A stretch of DNA of 64,000 nucleotides. It comes from Rhizobacter sp. Root1221. GTDB taxonomy: Bacteria; Pseudomonadota; Gammaproteobacteria; Burkholderiales; Burkholderiaceae_C. Of the stretch, positions 1 through 11,726 are shown in pieces. The first letter of the stretch is position 1. The number at the start of each line of letters is the position of its first letter. The notes beneath the pieces are model-generated. The model searched no databases, had not been told where the DNA came from, and saw only the letters and a program-made list of their open reading frames with translations. The stretch lies in assembly GCF_001425785.1 (NCBI RefSeq), contig NZ_LMDI01000005.1, positions 91,300 to 155,299 of the forward strand, written 5' to 3'. The translations under genes were made by a program, and so were the position numbers.

Positions 1-99
1 CATCTTCACGTTCGCGATGTCCACCCCCGTGCCGTCGCTCTTCACGCGAACCTTCACGTTGTAGTCCACCACCCGTTTGACTGCCACCAAGACTTTCAT
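1..99 (-). CDS. etfB: Electron transfer flavoprotein beta subunit, N-terminal part
   Basis: Only the first 33 codons lie in the window; the gene continues past position 1. The N-terminus begins [19 protein letters not shown], typical of EtfB, which with EtfA takes electrons from acyl-CoA dehydrogenases and passes them to ETF-ubiquinone oxidoreductase. It starts 32 bp after the stop of the thiolase gene on the same strand, so the two are probably co-transcribed. That fits with the acyl-CoA dehydrogenase encoded at 4963-6117 as a likely electron donor. The identification rests on a short but characteristic stretch. Confidence 0.85.
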   Translation of the reverse strand, partial: MKVLVAVKRVVDYNVKVRVKSDGTGVDIANVKM

Positions 100-131
100 G
101 TCGCTTCGCTTCTTCAGATTGGTAAAGGGGT

Positions 132-1316
132 TCAGACCCGTTCGAACACCGCGGCGATGCCCTGGCCGCCGCCGATGCACATCGTGGTGAGCGCATAGCG
201 GCCCTGGATGCGCTGCAGTTCGTAGATCGCCTTCGTGGCGATGATGGCGCCGGTGGCACCCACGGGGTGGCCCAGCGAGATGCCGGAACCATTGGGGTTG
301 ACCTTGGCCGGGTCGAAGTCGAGCGCACGGCTCACGGCGCAGGCCTGGGCGGCAAACGCCTCGTTGGATTCGATGACGTCGAGGTCGCTCACCCGCAGGC
401 CGGCACGCTCCAGCGCGATCCTCGACGCGGCCACCGGGCCGAGGCCCATCAGGCGCGGATCGAGGGCGGCATGGCCGTGGCTCACGAGGCGGGCGAGCGG
501 GGTCAGGTTGCCGGACTTGACCGCGGCACCCGTGGCCAGCACCAGCGCCGCGGCACCGTCGTTCAGGCCCGAGGCGTTGCCGGCCGTCACGGTGCCGTCG
601 GGCTTGAACGCGGGTTTCATCTTCGCGAGCTGCTCGATCGTCACATCGCCGCGCACGTGTTCGTCGGTGTCGAACATGACGGTGCCCTTGCGGCCCACCA
701 GTTCCACCGGCACGATCTGCGAGATGAAACGCCCCTCGGCCACCGCCCGCGCGGCGCGGCGCTGGCTCTCCAGCGCGAGCGCGTCCTGCATCTCGCGCGT
801 GATGCCGTCGCGCTCGGCCACGTTTTCGGCGGTGATGCCCATGTGGATCTTGTGGAACGGGTCGTGGAGGATGCCGAGCATGTAGTCGGTGAGCGGGGTG
901 TCGCCCATGCGCGCGCCCCAGCGTGCGGCGGGCACCAGGTACGGACCGCGGCTCATCGATTCGGCGCCGGCACCGATGGCGATCTCGGCGTCGCCCGCTG
1001 TCAGTGTCTGCGCGGCCAGCAGGATGGCCTGCAGGCCGGAGCCGCACAGGCGGTTCACGTTGAACGCCGGCGTTTCCTGCGGGATGCCGGCCTCGATGGC
1101 GGCCACGCGCGACAGGTAGGCATCACGCGGTTCGGTGGGGATCACGTTGCCCATCACGACATGGCCCACGCGGTCGGCGGCGGCACCGCTGCGGCGCAGC
1201 GCTTCGCGCACGGTGAGCGTGGCGATCTGGGTGAGGGGAGCATCCTTCAGCGAACCGCCGAAGGTGCCGATGGCGGTGCGGGCTGCACCGACGATGTAGA
1301 TGTCCGTGGAGGTCAT
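132..1316 (-). CDS. Acetyl-CoA acetyltransferase / beta-ketothiolase
   Basis: A 394-residue thiolase of normal length. The three catalytic residues are visible: Cys91 in NRLCGSGLQ, His350 in GHPVGATGA and Cys380 in MCIGGGQG. Such enzymes condense or cleave acyl-CoA and acetyl-CoA in fatty-acid oxidation, amino-acid catabolism or polyhydroxyalkanoate synthesis. The start at 1316 ([17 protein letters not shown]) is chosen because the thiolase fold begins at once; the frame stays open 25 codons further upstream but that stretch is not thiolase-like and overlaps the divergent regulator. It precedes etfB on the same strand. Biosynthetic and degradative thiolases (PhaA, BktB, AtoB) cannot be told apart here. 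Confidence 0.92.
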   Translation of the reverse strand: MTSTDIYIVGAARTAIGTFGGSLKDAPLTQIATLTVREALRRSGAAADRVGHVVMGNVIPTEPRDAYLSRVAAIEAGIPQETPAFNVNRLCGSGLQAILLAAQTLTAGDAEIAIGAGAESMSRGPYLVPAARWGARMGDTPLTDYMLGILHDPFHKIHMGITAENVAERDGITREMQDALALESQRRAARAVAEGRFISQIVPVELVGRKGTVMFDTDEHVRGDVTIEQLAKMKPAFKPDGTVTAGNASGLNDGAAALVLATGAAVKSGNLTPLARLVSHGHAALDPRLMGLGPVAASRIALERAGLRVSDLDVIESNEAFAAQACAVSRALDFDPAKVNPNGSGISLGHPVGATGAIIATKAIYELQRIQGRYALTTMCIGGGQGIAAVFERV

Positions 1317-1432
1317 GGGTCGGTTCCGGAGAAAGGTCGCACTGAATGTAGTGACCGCTGCGGCCGGCGGCCATGGCCTCAGCCGCCACAAGTATGGTGG
1401 TTTTCGCCACCCCCGGGGACAATGGCGAGGCC

Positions 1433-2449
1433 ATGCCGCCTCTCTCCGAAAAACACACGGTGTCGATGTACTTCGTCGAAGCCGCCGTCGCCCGGCTCGA
1501 CCCTGCCACCCGCGCGCGCGTGCTGGCCGCCGCAGGCATCGCCCCGCAGTGGCTGGCGCTGCCGCAGGCGCGGGTGTCGGCTGTGTCGTACTCGGCCCTG
1601 TGGGTGGCGGTGGCGCGCGAGTCGGGCGATGAATTCTTCGGGCTCGACCGCCGCGCCATGAAGCCGGGCAGCTTCGCGCTGATCTGCCAGGCCGTGGCCG
1701 CGTGCCACGACGTGGACCGGGCCGTGCGCCGCATGTTGCGCGGGCTGTCGCTGTTCCTCGACGACGTGCACGGTGAACTGCACGTGGCCGGCGGGGAGGC
1801 GGCGATCGTGGTGGTCAACCGGCTGCCACCCGGGCCGGAACACCGCTTCGCGGACGAGACCTTCCTCGTGATGGTGTACGGGTTGCTGTGCTGGTTGGCC
1901 GGGCAGCGCGTGCCCCCCAACCGGGTCGAGTTCGGGTTCGACCGGCCGGCGCATGCGGCGGAGTACACCGCGATGTTCAGTCCGGTGATGGTGTTCGGGG
2001 CCTCACGCACCCGCCTTTGCTTCGATGCGGCCCTGCTCGCGCGCCCGGTCACCATCGACACCGCCACGTTGCGGCGTTTCCTGCGCGCCGCGCCGCGTTC
2101 GGTGTTCCTGAAGTTCGAGAACGAGGAGAGCTGGACAGCCCGCCTTCGCCGCCGCCTGCGTGCACGGCAGGCCGGGGAGCCGTGGCCGGTGTTCGAGGAC
2201 GTGGCCGACGAACTGAACACCGCCCCCACCACGCTGCGCCGCCGGCTCGAGGCCGAGGGATCGTCGTACCAGGAGATCAAGGACCGCGTGCGCTGCGACC
2301 TGGCGATCCACCGCCTCGTGCACAGCCCGGCCACGGTCGACGAGATCGGCGAGGAGCTGGGTTTCCACGACGCCAGTGCCTTCCACCGCGCGTTCAAGCG
2401 CTGGAGCGGGTTGCAGCCGGGCGAGTACCGGCGGCAGCGGCGAACCTAG
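1433..2449 (+). CDS. AraC-family transcriptional regulator (OruR/ArgR-like)
   Basis: A 338-residue regulator. The N-terminal part (about 1-210) resembles the arabinose-binding-like sensor domain found in OruR-type AraC proteins. The C-terminus carries the AraC helix-turn-helix pair, ending in the typical [20 protein letters not shown] and GEYRRQ. The ATG at 1433 is preferred; an in-frame ATG at 1373 would add 20 residues without family similarity. It is divergent from the thiolase gene (117 bp between starts), so it may control thiolase-etf expression. Its stop overlaps the tail of the convergent LysR gene by a few bases. The ligand is unknown. Confidence 0.85.
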   Translation: MPPLSEKHTVSMYFVEAAVARLDPATRARVLAAAGIAPQWLALPQARVSAVSYSALWVAVARESGDEFFGLDRRAMKPGSFALICQAVAACHDVDRAVRRMLRGLSLFLDDVHGELHVAGGEAAIVVVNRLPPGPEHRFADETFLVMVYGLLCWLAGQRVPPNRVEFGFDRPAHAAEYTAMFSPVMVFGASRTRLCFDAALLARPVTIDTATLRRFLRAAPRSVFLKFENEESWTARLRRRLRARQAGEPWPVFEDVADELNTAPTTLRRRLEAEGSSYQEIKDRVRCDLAIHRLVHSPATVDEIGEELGFHDASAFHRAFKRWSGLQPGEYRRQRRT

Positions 2450-3339
2450 TCTTCCGGCAGCAGCACCAGCCGCTGCGCCGACACCGTGTCGCGCAGCAGC
2501 GTCCACACGGCCTTCACGCGGGCCACGTGTTTCATCTCCACGGGCATCGACATCCAGAACGTGCGGGTGAACCGGGCCGCGTCGGGCAGCACACGCACGA
2601 GGGCCGGGTCGGCATCGGCCAGGAACGCAGGCAGCACGGCGAGGCCCGCGCCCGTGGCCACCGCGCGGTGCTGGGCGAGCACGCTGGTGCTGCGCAACGT
2701 GAACCGCTCGGGCGCATGCACCTCGTGCAGCAGCTGCAACTCCTTGCTGAACAGCAGGTCGTCCACGTACGTGATGAACCCGTGGCCCTGCAGGTCGGCG
2801 GGCCGGCGGATGGGGGCGTGGGCGGCCAGGTACGCCTTGGCCGCGTACAGGCGCAGCGTGTAGTCGGTCAGCTTCACCACCACGACCGGCCCGCGGGCGG
2901 GGCGTTCGAGCGAGATCACGATGTCGGCCTCGCGGCGCGACAGGTTCACGAGGCGGGGCAGCGCCAGCAGGTCGATCACGAGGCCGGGGTGGTCCAGGCC
3001 GAGGCGAGCCACGGCGGGGGCCACCACCACCGTGCCGAACCCTTCGGTGACCCCGATGCGCACGGTGCCCGACAACCCAGCCGGGGCCGGTTCGGCCGCG
3101 GTTTCCACCGCGAGGAACGCCGCCGCCATCGCCTCCACTTGCGGCAACAGGCGGCGGCCGGCCTCGGTGAGCCGGTGCCCGGTGGCCTCCCGCGAGAACA
3201 CCGGCGCGCCCAATTGTTTCTCCAGGCTCTGGATGCGGCGCGCCACCGTGGTGTGGTCCACCCCGAGCCGGCGCGACGCGCTGAGCAGCGTGCCGCAGCG
3301 CGCCACTTCCAGGAAAAACCGCAGGTGATCCCAATCCAT
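2446..3339 (-). CDS. LysR-family regulator divergent from the valine catabolic operon
   Basis: A 297-residue LysR regulator of normal length. The winged helix-turn-helix occupies about residues 1-60 (starting [19 protein letters not shown], with [18 protein letters not shown] as the recognition region), followed by a substrate-binding domain. The start at 3339 matches the usual LysR N-terminus; the frame is open 8 codons more. It is transcribed away from mmsA with 111 bp between starts, the classic layout of a LysR activator and its target, so it probably controls the mmsA operon. The co-inducer (perhaps a valine-pathway intermediate) is inference. Confidence 0.88.
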   Translation of the reverse strand: MDWDHLRFFLEVARCGTLLSASRRLGVDHTTVARRIQSLEKQLGAPVFSREATGHRLTEAGRRLLPQVEAMAAAFLAVETAAEPAPAGLSGTVRIGVTEGFGTVVVAPAVARLGLDHPGLVIDLLALPRLVNLSRREADIVISLERPARGPVVVVKLTDYTLRLYAAKAYLAAHAPIRRPADLQGHGFITYVDDLLFSKELQLLHEVHAPERFTLRSTSVLAQHRAVATGAGLAVLPAFLADADPALVRVLPDAARFTRTFWMSMPVEMKHVARVKAVWTLLRDTVSAQRLVLLPED

Positions 3340-3356
3340 GCCAAGCTCCGGTGGAG

Positions 3357-3414
3357 TGTGCAAATACGCAAAGCCCTGCTGCGAATTTGGTCATTGTTGA
3401 CGCAAATCTGCACA
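3357..3414. promoter_or_regulatory. Candidate LysR operator between LysR gene and mmsA
   Basis: The divergent gap holds an inverted repeat: TGTGCAAAT at 3357-3365 and ATCTGCACA at 3406-3414 (one mismatch between arms). ACGCAAA also occurs twice as a direct repeat inside it (3366-3372 and 3400-3406). LysR proteins often bind two such sites in divergent promoters. Assignment to this regulator is inference from position. Confidence 0.35.
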
Positions 3415-3450
3415 ACTACGATCAGGCCATTCCCCCACCGGAGTTCCGCC

Positions 3451-4953
<1,503 letters not shown>

Positions 4954-4962
4954 CACCGCCCC

Positions 4963-6117
4963 ATGGACTTCGAACTGTCTGAACAGCAACGCGCCTTCGC
5001 GCAGACGGCGCGCGACTTCGCGGCCAGCGAGTTCGCCCCGCATGCGGCCCGTTGGGACCGTGAGTCGGAATTCCCGAAGGAGACGATCGCCCGCGCGGGC
5101 GCGCTCGGCTTCTGCGCGCTGTACGCACCCGAGTCCATCGGCGGGCTCGCGCTGCCGCGGCTCGACGCTACGCTCGTGTTCGAGGAGCTGGCGGCCGTTG
5201 ATCCGTCCACCGCCGCGTTCCTCACGATCCACAACATGGCCACGTGGATGATCGGCACGTGGGGCACGGCCGCCATGCACGCGCGCTGGGGTGCCGAACT
5301 CACCAGCGGGCGGCTGCTGGCCTCGTACTGCCTGACCGAACCCGGGTCGGGCTCGGACGCGGCGTCGCTGAAGACCCGCGCCGAACGCACGGCCCACGGC
5401 TACGTGCTCCACGGGAGCAAGGCCTTCATCTCGGGCGCAGGCGCCACCGACGTGCTGGTGGTGATGGCCCGCACCGGCGGGCCGGGGGCGGGTGGCATCT
5501 CGGCCTTTGTCGTGCCTGCCGACGCGCCGGGCGTGGCGTACGGCAGGAACGAACACAAGATGGGTTGGCACAGCCAGCCCACCCGCGCCGTGACGTTCGA
5601 CGGCGTGCACGTTCCCGCGGACCACCTGCTGGGGCAGGAGGGCGAGGGCTTTCGGCTCGCGATGAAGGGGCTCGACGGCGGGCGCATCAACATCGCCACG
5701 TGTTCGGTGGGTGCCGCCCAAGGGGCCTTGGATGCGGCGCGCCGCTACCTGCACGAGCGCCAGCAGTTCGGCCAACCGCTGGCCACGCTGCAGGCACTGC
5801 AGTTCAAGCTGGCCGACATGGCCACCGAGCTGGTGGCCGCACGCCAGATGGTGCGCCTGGCGGCCTCGAAGCTCGATGCCGGGTCGCCCGATGCCACCAC
5901 GTACTGCGCGATGGCCAAGCGGTTTGCCACCGATGCGGGCTTCAACGTGTGCAACGATGCGCTGCAACTGCACGGGGGCTACGGCTACCTCGGGGAGTTC
6001 CCCCTCGAACGCCTCGTGCGCGACACCCGCGTGCACCAGATCCTCGAGGGCACCAACGAGATCATGCGCGTCATCATCGCGCGCAAGCTGCTCGACGGCC
6101 ACACCGACATCCGCTGA
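4963..6117 (+). CDS. Acyl-CoA dehydrogenase, probably isobutyryl-CoA dehydrogenase
   Basis: A 384-residue FAD-dependent acyl-CoA dehydrogenase of full length. Family motifs include the substrate/FAD region SYCLTEPGSGSDAASLKT and the C-terminal QILEGTNEIMR, which carries the likely catalytic glutamate. It begins 9 bp after mmsA. Its place between mmsA and the 3-hydroxyisobutyryl-CoA hydrolase gene argues for isobutyryl-CoA to methacrylyl-CoA oxidation in the valine pathway, with electrons going to the EtfAB system whose gene begins at the left edge of the window. Substrate is inferred from context; the family also acts on other short branched acyl-CoAs. Confidence 0.88.
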   Translation: MDFELSEQQRAFAQTARDFAASEFAPHAARWDRESEFPKETIARAGALGFCALYAPESIGGLALPRLDATLVFEELAAVDPSTAAFLTIHNMATWMIGTWGTAAMHARWGAELTSGRLLASYCLTEPGSGSDAASLKTRAERTAHGYVLHGSKAFISGAGATDVLVVMARTGGPGAGGISAFVVPADAPGVAYGRNEHKMGWHSQPTRAVTFDGVHVPADHLLGQEGEGFRLAMKGLDGGRINIATCSVGAAQGALDAARRYLHERQQFGQPLATLQALQFKLADMATELVAARQMVRLAASKLDAGSPDATTYCAMAKRFATDAGFNVCNDALQLHGGYGYLGEFPLERLVRDTRVHQILEGTNEIMRVIIARKLLDGHTDIR

Positions 6118-6132
6118 AAGGTTCTCCCTCCC

Positions 6133-7248
6133 ATGTCCGACCCCGTCGTGCTGTTCCGCGAACTCGGCGCCCCGGGCGGCCGCCGCTTCGGCGTGGCCAC
6201 CCTGAACGCGCCCGCGGCGCTCAACGCACTGTCCGCCGGCATGGTGCGGCTGCTGACCCCGCGGCTGCGCGCCTGGGCCGCTGACCCCAACGTGGCCGGC
6301 GTGCTGCTGGACGCGGCGGGCGACAAGGCCTTCTGCGCCGGCGGCGACCTGCGGCAGCTGTACCAGTCCATCCGCGAACACGGCGCCGAGCGCAACCCGG
6401 ATGCCGAGGCCTTTTTCAGCGAAGAGTACGAACTCGACCACCTGATCCACACGTACCCGAAGCCGCTGCTGGTGTGGGGCCACGGCATCGTGATGGGGGG
6501 CGGCGTGGGGCTGATGGCCGGCGGGTCGCACCGTGTGGTCACCGAACGCACGCGGCTTGCGATGCCGGAGATCGGCATCGGCCTGTTCCCGGACGTGGGG
6601 GGCAGCTGGTTCCTGCCGCGCATGCCGGGCCGCACCGGGCTGTTCCTCGCGTTCACCGCGGCGCCGCTCAACGCGGCCGATGCGATCCACGGCCACCTGG
6701 CCGACGCGTTCGTGCCGCACGACCGCAAACCACAGGTGCTGGCAGCGCTCGCGGCCACCGCGTGGGTGGGTGAACGCGTTCGCGACGGTGCCACGCTGAC
6801 CGCGCTGCTCGCCGCTGCCGGCGAAGGGGCCGTGCCACCCGACTCGCTGGTGCGCCGCCACACCACAACCATCGAGGGCCTGGTGGCAGGTGACGACCTC
6901 GCCGCCATCGCCGCCCGGCTGCGTGGCCTGCACAGCGACGACCCGTGGCTGCAGGCCGGCGTGGCGTCGTTCGCCAAGGGGTCGCCCACGTCGGCGGCGC
7001 TGTCGTGGGCGCTGTGGCACCGGGCCCGTGGCCTGGCGCTCGCCGACGTGTTCCGCCTCGAGTACCACGCGGCGCTCGGCTGCTGCGCCCACGCGGACTT
7101 CGTGGAAGGCATCCGGGCGCTCCTGATCGACAAGGACCGCCAGCCCCGCTGGCAGCCGGCCACGCTCGACGCCGTCACCGCCGACCTCATCGACGACCAC
7201 CTCCGGCCGCGCGGCGACCTGCCGGCGCGGCTGGCTCACCTCACCTGA
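6133..7248 (+). CDS. 3-hydroxyisobutyryl-CoA hydrolase (enoyl-CoA hydratase/isomerase fold)
   Basis: A 371-residue crotonase-fold protein, longer than simple enoyl-CoA hydratases (about 260) and matching the HIBCH family. Recognisable parts are DKAFCAGGDLRQLY and GIVMGGGVGLMAGGSHRVV, which form the oxyanion hole, and MPEIGIGLFPDVGGSWFL, containing the glutamate-aspartate region used by hydrolases. It would release 3-hydroxyisobutyrate from its CoA ester in valine catabolism. The gene sits 15 bp after the acyl-CoA dehydrogenase gene and 13 bp before mmsB, which takes the product. Confidence 0.9.
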   Translation: MSDPVVLFRELGAPGGRRFGVATLNAPAALNALSAGMVRLLTPRLRAWAADPNVAGVLLDAAGDKAFCAGGDLRQLYQSIREHGAERNPDAEAFFSEEYELDHLIHTYPKPLLVWGHGIVMGGGVGLMAGGSHRVVTERTRLAMPEIGIGLFPDVGGSWFLPRMPGRTGLFLAFTAAPLNAADAIHGHLADAFVPHDRKPQVLAALAATAWVGERVRDGATLTALLAAAGEGAVPPDSLVRRHTTTIEGLVAGDDLAAIAARLRGLHSDDPWLQAGVASFAKGSPTSAALSWALWHRARGLALADVFRLEYHAALGCCAHADFVEGIRALLIDKDRQPRWQPATLDAVTADLIDDHLRPRGDLPARLAHLT

Positions 7249-7261
7249 AGGACCCCTTGCC

Positions 7262-8158
7262 ATGAACATCGCCTTCATCGGCCTCGGCCACATGGGCGCT
7301 CCGATGGCCCTGAACTTGCACAAGGCCGGCCACACCGTCCGTGCGTTCGACCTGTCTCCCGCGGCCACGCAGAAGCTGGCCGAGGCCGGCGTGGGCATCG
7401 CACCGTCGGCCGAGGACAGCGTGGCCGGTGCCGAGGTGGTCATCAGCATGTTGCCCGCCAGCCGCCATGTGGAGGGGCTGTACCTCGGCGACGACACCCG
7501 CCCCGGCCTGATGGCGCGGATCGAACCCGGCACGCTCGTGATCGACAGCAGCACCATCGCCGCGGCCTCGTCGCGCAAGGTGGCCGACGCCGGTGCGGCA
7601 CGTGGCATCCCGGTGATCGACGCGCCGGTGTCGGGCGGCACGGGCGGGGCCGTGGCCGGCACGCTGACCTTCATGGTGGGCGGCGAGGCGGCCCACCTCG
7701 AACGCGCCAGGCCAGTCCTCGAGAAGATGGGCGCGAACATCTTCCACGCCGGGGGCGTGGGCGCGGGCCAGGCCGCGAAGATCTGCAACAACATGCTGCT
7801 GGGCATCCTGATGATCGGCACGTCCGAGGCGCTGGCGCTCGGGGCCGCCAACGGGCTTGACCCGCAGGTGCTGTCCGAGATCATGCGGCGCAGCTCGGGC
7901 GGCAACTGGGCGCTCGAGAAGTACAACCCGTTCCCCGGGGTGATGGCCGCGGCGCCGGCGTCGAAGGGTTACGCCGGCGGGTTCGGCACCGACCTGATGC
8001 TCAAGGACCTGGGCCTGGCGTCGGACAATGCGGTCAGCGTGGGCGCGGCCACGCCGCTCGGGGCGCTGGCGCGCAGCCTGTATGCCGCGCACAGCCTGTC
8101 GGGGCACGGCCCGCTAGACTTTTCCAGCATCATCCAACTCCTGCAGAAACAACCATGA
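7262..8158 (+). CDS. mmsB: 3-hydroxyisobutyrate dehydrogenase
   Basis: A 298-residue NAD-dependent beta-hydroxyacid dehydrogenase. The Rossmann motif [20 protein letters not shown] is at the N-terminus, the substrate motif [11 protein letters not shown] lies near residue 122, and the catalytic lysine is in [15 protein letters not shown]. It oxidises 3-hydroxyisobutyrate to methylmalonate semialdehyde, the substrate of MmsA, so the operon forms a closed pathway. Its stop overlaps the start of the next gene by four bases (ATGA), which suggests translational coupling. Confidence 0.94.
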   Translation: MNIAFIGLGHMGAPMALNLHKAGHTVRAFDLSPAATQKLAEAGVGIAPSAEDSVAGAEVVISMLPASRHVEGLYLGDDTRPGLMARIEPGTLVIDSSTIAAASSRKVADAGAARGIPVIDAPVSGGTGGAVAGTLTFMVGGEAAHLERARPVLEKMGANIFHAGGVGAGQAAKICNNMLLGILMIGTSEALALGAANGLDPQVLSEIMRRSSGGNWALEKYNPFPGVMAAAPASKGYAGGFGTDLMLKDLGLASDNAVSVGAATPLGALARSLYAAHSLSGHGPLDFSSIIQLLQKQP

Positions 8159-8934
8159 CCTACGAAACCATCGAGACCCGCATCGAAGCCGGCCAGGTCG
8201 GCATCATCACGCTGAACCGGCCCAAGGCGCTCAATGCGCTGAACGACACGCTGATGAACGAACTCGGCGCCGCGCTGAAGGCGTTCGACGCCGACGACAC
8301 CGTCGGCTGCATCATCGTCACGGGCAGCGAGCGGGCCTTTGCGGCGGGCGCCGACATCGCCGCGATGGCGAAGTACACCTTCTCCGATGTGTACAAGGAC
8401 GAGTTCATCTCGCGCAACTGGGAGACGATCCGCTCGGTGCGCAAGCCGGTGATCGCTGCGGTGTCGGGCTTTGCGCTGGGCGGCGGGTGCGAGCTGGCGA
8501 TGATGTGCGACTTCATCATCGCCGCCGACAACGCCAAGTTCGGCCAGCCCGAGATCAAGCTCGGCGTGATCCCCGGCTCGGGCGGCACGCAGCGCCTGCC
8601 GCGCGCGGTGGGCAAGAGCAAGGCCATGGACATGGTGCTCACCGGCCGCATGATGGACGCGGCCGAGGCCGAACGGGCCGGCCTGGTGAGCCGCGTGGTG
8701 ACGTACGACAAGCTGGCCGACGAGGCCCTCGGGGCCGCACTGGTGATCTGCGGTTTCGGCCGGATCGCGGTGATGGCGGCGAAGGAGGCCGTCAACCGCG
8801 CATTTGAAAGCGGGTTGTCCGACGGCGTGATGTTCGAGCGCCGCCTGTTCCACGCGATGTACGCCACGCAGGACCAGAAGGAAGGCATGGACGCCTTCCT
8901 GAACAAGCGCACCCCGGTGTTCCAGCACCGCTGA
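8155..8934 (+). CDS. Enoyl-CoA hydratase
   Basis: A 259-residue crotonase of standard length. The motifs [32 protein letters not shown] and [19 protein letters not shown] contain the oxyanion-hole glycine and both catalytic glutamates expected for a true hydratase. In this operon it most probably hydrates methacrylyl-CoA to 3-hydroxyisobutyryl-CoA, closing the gap between the dehydrogenase at 4963 and the hydrolase at 6133. It overlaps mmsB by four bases and is the last gene of the operon; the next gene is on the opposite strand and directly abuts its stop. Confidence 0.92.
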   Translation: MTYETIETRIEAGQVGIITLNRPKALNALNDTLMNELGAALKAFDADDTVGCIIVTGSERAFAAGADIAAMAKYTFSDVYKDEFISRNWETIRSVRKPVIAAVSGFALGGGCELAMMCDFIIAADNAKFGQPEIKLGVIPGSGGTQRLPRAVGKSKAMDMVLTGRMMDAAEAERAGLVSRVVTYDKLADEALGAALVICGFGRIAVMAAKEAVNRAFESGLSDGVMFERRLFHAMYATQDQKEGMDAFLNKRTPVFQHR

Positions 8935-9264
8935 TCAGCGGGCGGCCCCGCCGAGCTGGTTGCCCACGCGCCGGCGCAGCGCGTCACGCACCTCGTGGGC
9001 GATGGCACCGGCCTGCTCCGGGCTCAGCGCCTGGGCCAGGTGCTGGCCTTCGGCGTAGTGCATCACCAGCAGCGCCCGCAAGGTCTCGAAAGCCACCGGG
9101 TGCTGCGCGCCGCACACCTGCGTGTCGTTGGCCAGCACCCGCTCCACCACCCCCGGGTCGAACAGTTTCACCTTGCAGATGACGGCCTGCCGGACGATCT
9201 CGAGGTCGATCTCGGCCAGGCGGGTTTCCCATTCCTCCGGGGTGTAGCGGTCGGTGTCGGTCAT
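8935..9264 (-). CDS. Small conserved protein of unknown function
   Basis: Encodes 109 residues starting MTDTDRYTPEEWETRLAEID. It is charged, mostly helical in character, with a Cys-containing middle (ICKVKLFDPG and DTQVCGAQHP) and no signal peptide or membrane segment. The ATG at 9264 is chosen because the protein-like part begins there; the longer open frame upstream overlaps the amidase gene in an unlikely reading. It is 50 bp downstream of the amidase gene on the same strand and may be its operon partner. I do not recognise a family with a known function. Confidence 0.65.
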   Translation of the reverse strand: MTDTDRYTPEEWETRLAEIDLEIVRQAVICKVKLFDPGVVERVLANDTQVCGAQHPVAFETLRALLVMHYAEGQHLAQALSPEQAGAIAHEVRDALRRRVGNQLGGAAR

Positions 9265-9314
9265 CTGCACGCTCCGCCGCGGTGTTCGCTTCGCTTGCCC
9301 GTCGGCCTGGAGGT

Positions 9315-10649
9315 TCAGGAAAGCGCGCCCGCCAGCCTGATCGTCGACAGGTCGCCGAACGCCGGGCCGATGAGCTGGATGCCGATGGGCATGCCCTCGC
9401 TGGTGAGGCCGGTGGGCATCGCGGTGGCGGGCAGGCCGGGCAACGTGGCCACGCCGGGCCACGCGAGGGGGCCGGTGCCGGGCGTGGGTTTCCCGTCCAC
9501 GAGCAGTGCGCGCAGCGCCGGGTCGGCCTCGTCGTCATGGGGGAAGGCCACGGTGCTGAAGGCCGGGGCGAGCACGACGTCGAAGGCCTCGAAGAACTGC
9601 CGCCATTGCGTGCGCAGCCTGAACCGGCGGTCCATCAGGTCGAGCCACGTGTGGGCGGAGATCGGCGGCGGGCCGTTCGGGTTGCCGCGCGTGACGGTGG
9701 CGAGCAGCAGGCCCATGTAGGTGTCGTGGGCGGCGGCCAGGTCGGGCAGCAGCGGGCTGCGGTGTTCGACGCGTGCGCCTCCGTCGGCCAGCCGCGCAGC
9801 CAGGTGCTCGACCGCCGAGGCCACGTCACGCGCAGTGGGCACCGATGGGTGACTGGTCAGCACGAGCACGCGCTGGCCGGCGGTGTGTGCGTGCCGTCCT
9901 GGTGGCAGCGCCAGCTGCCAGGCCGTGGCCTCGTCGGTGTCCGGGCCTGCGAGCACGTGGAGCGCGCGTTCCAGGTCGTCGGCGCTGCGGGCCAGCGGGC
10001 CTGCCACCGCGAGTGTGTCGGGCGCCCCGGTGTGGCCCGGGAAATCGTGGCCGCGCGTGGGGATGAGGCCGTGCGTGGGTTTGTGGCCGAACACCCCGCA
10101 GAACGCCGCCGGCACGCGGATCGACCCGCCGATGTCGGAGCCCAGTTCGAGCGGCACCATGCCGGAGGCGAGGGCCGCGGCCGCACCGCCGGACGACCCG
10201 CCTGGCGTGCGGGCCGGGTCCAGCGGGTGCAGCGTGCGGCCGTAGACGGGATTGACACTTTGCCAGTCGCCGAGCGCCACGGGCACGTTCGTCTTGCCGA
10301 GGATGACGGCGCCGGCCGCCTTCAGCCGTTGCACGGCCACGGCGTCTTCCGTCACCGGCAGTGCGACCGCATGCGGAAAGCCCCACGTGGTGGGCAGGCC
10401 CGCCACGTTGAACGATTCCTTCACGGTCATCGGCAGGCCGAGCAGCGGACGGCGCTCGCCGCGGGCCAGGGCCGCATCGGCTTCGCGCGCCTGCGCGCGG
10501 GCGCGGTCGAAATCGCGCACCACCACCGCGTTGATGGCGGGGTCGAGCCGTTCGATGCGCTCGATGGCCGCTTCGCACAAGCCGATGGCAGTGGCTTCGC
10601 CGCGGGCGAGCGCCTCGACGAGGCGGGTGGCGGTGGGGAAGGGGGTCAT
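9315..10649 (-). CDS. Amidase of the amidase-signature family
   Basis: A 444-residue amidase-signature enzyme. The Ser-cisSer-Lys triad can be placed as Lys77 in LPMTVKESF, Ser152 in GGSSGG and Ser176 in DIGGSIRVP. Such enzymes hydrolyse amide bonds in the cytoplasm; the substrate cannot be read from sequence. It lies downstream of the diguanylate cyclase gene on the same strand (37 bp gap) and upstream of the 109-aa unknown. GatA is excluded because no gatB or gatC is nearby and the sequence diverges from GatA outside the signature. Confidence 0.88.
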   Translation of the reverse strand: MTPFPTATRLVEALARGEATAIGLCEAAIERIERLDPAINAVVVRDFDRARAQAREADAALARGERRPLLGLPMTVKESFNVAGLPTTWGFPHAVALPVTEDAVAVQRLKAAGAVILGKTNVPVALGDWQSVNPVYGRTLHPLDPARTPGGSSGGAAAALASGMVPLELGSDIGGSIRVPAAFCGVFGHKPTHGLIPTRGHDFPGHTGAPDTLAVAGPLARSADDLERALHVLAGPDTDEATAWQLALPPGRHAHTAGQRVLVLTSHPSVPTARDVASAVEHLAARLADGGARVEHRSPLLPDLAAAHDTYMGLLLATVTRGNPNGPPPISAHTWLDLMDRRFRLRTQWRQFFEAFDVVLAPAFSTVAFPHDDEADPALRALLVDGKPTPGTGPLAWPGVATLPGLPATAMPTGLTSEGMPIGIQLIGPAFGDLSTIRLAGALS

Positions 10650-10686
10650 GGTGTTCTCTCGGAAGTGGGTGTTTCGGGTTGTGCGA

Positions 10687-11685
10687 TCAGCGGGTCAGCG
10701 TGTCCCCGGCCACGCGGTCGCGGCCCTGGGACTTCGCCCGGTACATGCGCGCGTCGGCCACCTTCATCAGGTCCACCAGGCAGTCGGCCTGCAGCGGGAA
10801 CGTGGCCACCCCGAACGAGGCGGTCAGCCGCAGCGGCGTGCCGTCGGTGGGGATGTGCATCGCGGCCAGCGTGGACCGCCAGGTCTCGGCGCGTTCCATG
10901 GCGCCGTCGTGGCCCATGCCCATCAGCAGCACCGCGAATTCCTCGCCCCCCAGCCGGCAGGCCAGGTCCTCGGCCCGGGTGGTGTCGCTCAGCATCGCGC
11001 CCACGGCCTGCAGCGCGGCATCGCCCGTGTGGTGGCCGTGCTGGTCGTTGACACTCTTGAAGTGGTCGATGTCCAGCATGACCAGCGACAGGGTCATGCC
11101 GTGGCGGCGGGCCCGGTCGAGTTCGCGTTGGGCCACCTCCACGAAATGCCGCCGGTTGTGCACCCCGGTCAGTTCGTCCCGGATGGCCTGCTCGCGCATC
11201 AGCGCATGCAGGTCCTGGATGTGGCGCAGCTGTTCCTCGAGCTGGCGGTTCGCATCGCGCAGTGCCTGTTCGGCGCGCTTGCGCTCGGTCACGTCGCGCG
11301 TGATGCCGAAGTAGCCGAGGTGGGTGCCGTGGTCGTCGAACACCGGGACCGACACGGTCTCGACCCACAGGCGCGAGCCGTCCTTGCGGAAGAACTCGCC
11401 TTCGTGGCGGATGGGGCCGGCATGGGCCAGCGGATCATTGGCCGAACCGCGCGACGCGGCCAGCCGGATGATTTCCGCCCGGTACTCGGGGGTCATGAAC
11501 TCGAGCACGGGGCGGCCGTGCAGTTCCTCGCGCGGGTAACCCATCGTGCGGCACATGTTGTCGCTGATGTGCACGAACCGGCGGTCGACGTCCATCTCCC
11601 AGAAGCTGTCGCCACTGGCGTTCACCATGGCGAGCAGGCGGGCCTCGGTGATGGGGCGCTGATCGGAGGGGGTGTCGTCGGGCAT
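10687..11685 (-). CDS. PAS-GGDEF diguanylate cyclase
   Basis: A 332-residue cytoplasmic signalling protein. A PAS domain occupies about residues 15-140 (MVNASGDSFWEMDVDRRFVH, then a PAC-like segment DGSRLWVETVSVPVF), followed by a short coiled-coil and a GGDEF domain at about 165-325. The active-site loop reads GGEEF and is intact, so it should make cyclic di-GMP. An RxxD inhibitory site (RAED) sits exactly five residues before it, predicting product feedback. The start at 11685 avoids a long overlap with the DUF2867 gene. No membrane segment is visible. Confidence 0.9.
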   Translation of the reverse strand: MPDDTPSDQRPITEARLLAMVNASGDSFWEMDVDRRFVHISDNMCRTMGYPREELHGRPVLEFMTPEYRAEIIRLAASRGSANDPLAHAGPIRHEGEFFRKDGSRLWVETVSVPVFDDHGTHLGYFGITRDVTERKRAEQALRDANRQLEEQLRHIQDLHALMREQAIRDELTGVHNRRHFVEVAQRELDRARRHGMTLSLVMLDIDHFKSVNDQHGHHTGDAALQAVGAMLSDTTRAEDLACRLGGEEFAVLLMGMGHDGAMERAETWRSTLAAMHIPTDGTPLRLTASFGVATFPLQADCLVDLMKVADARMYRAKSQGRDRVAGDTLTR

Positions 11686-11726
11686 GGGAACCTGGTGGGC
11701 AAGGACCTCGCTGATGCCAGTGTGGA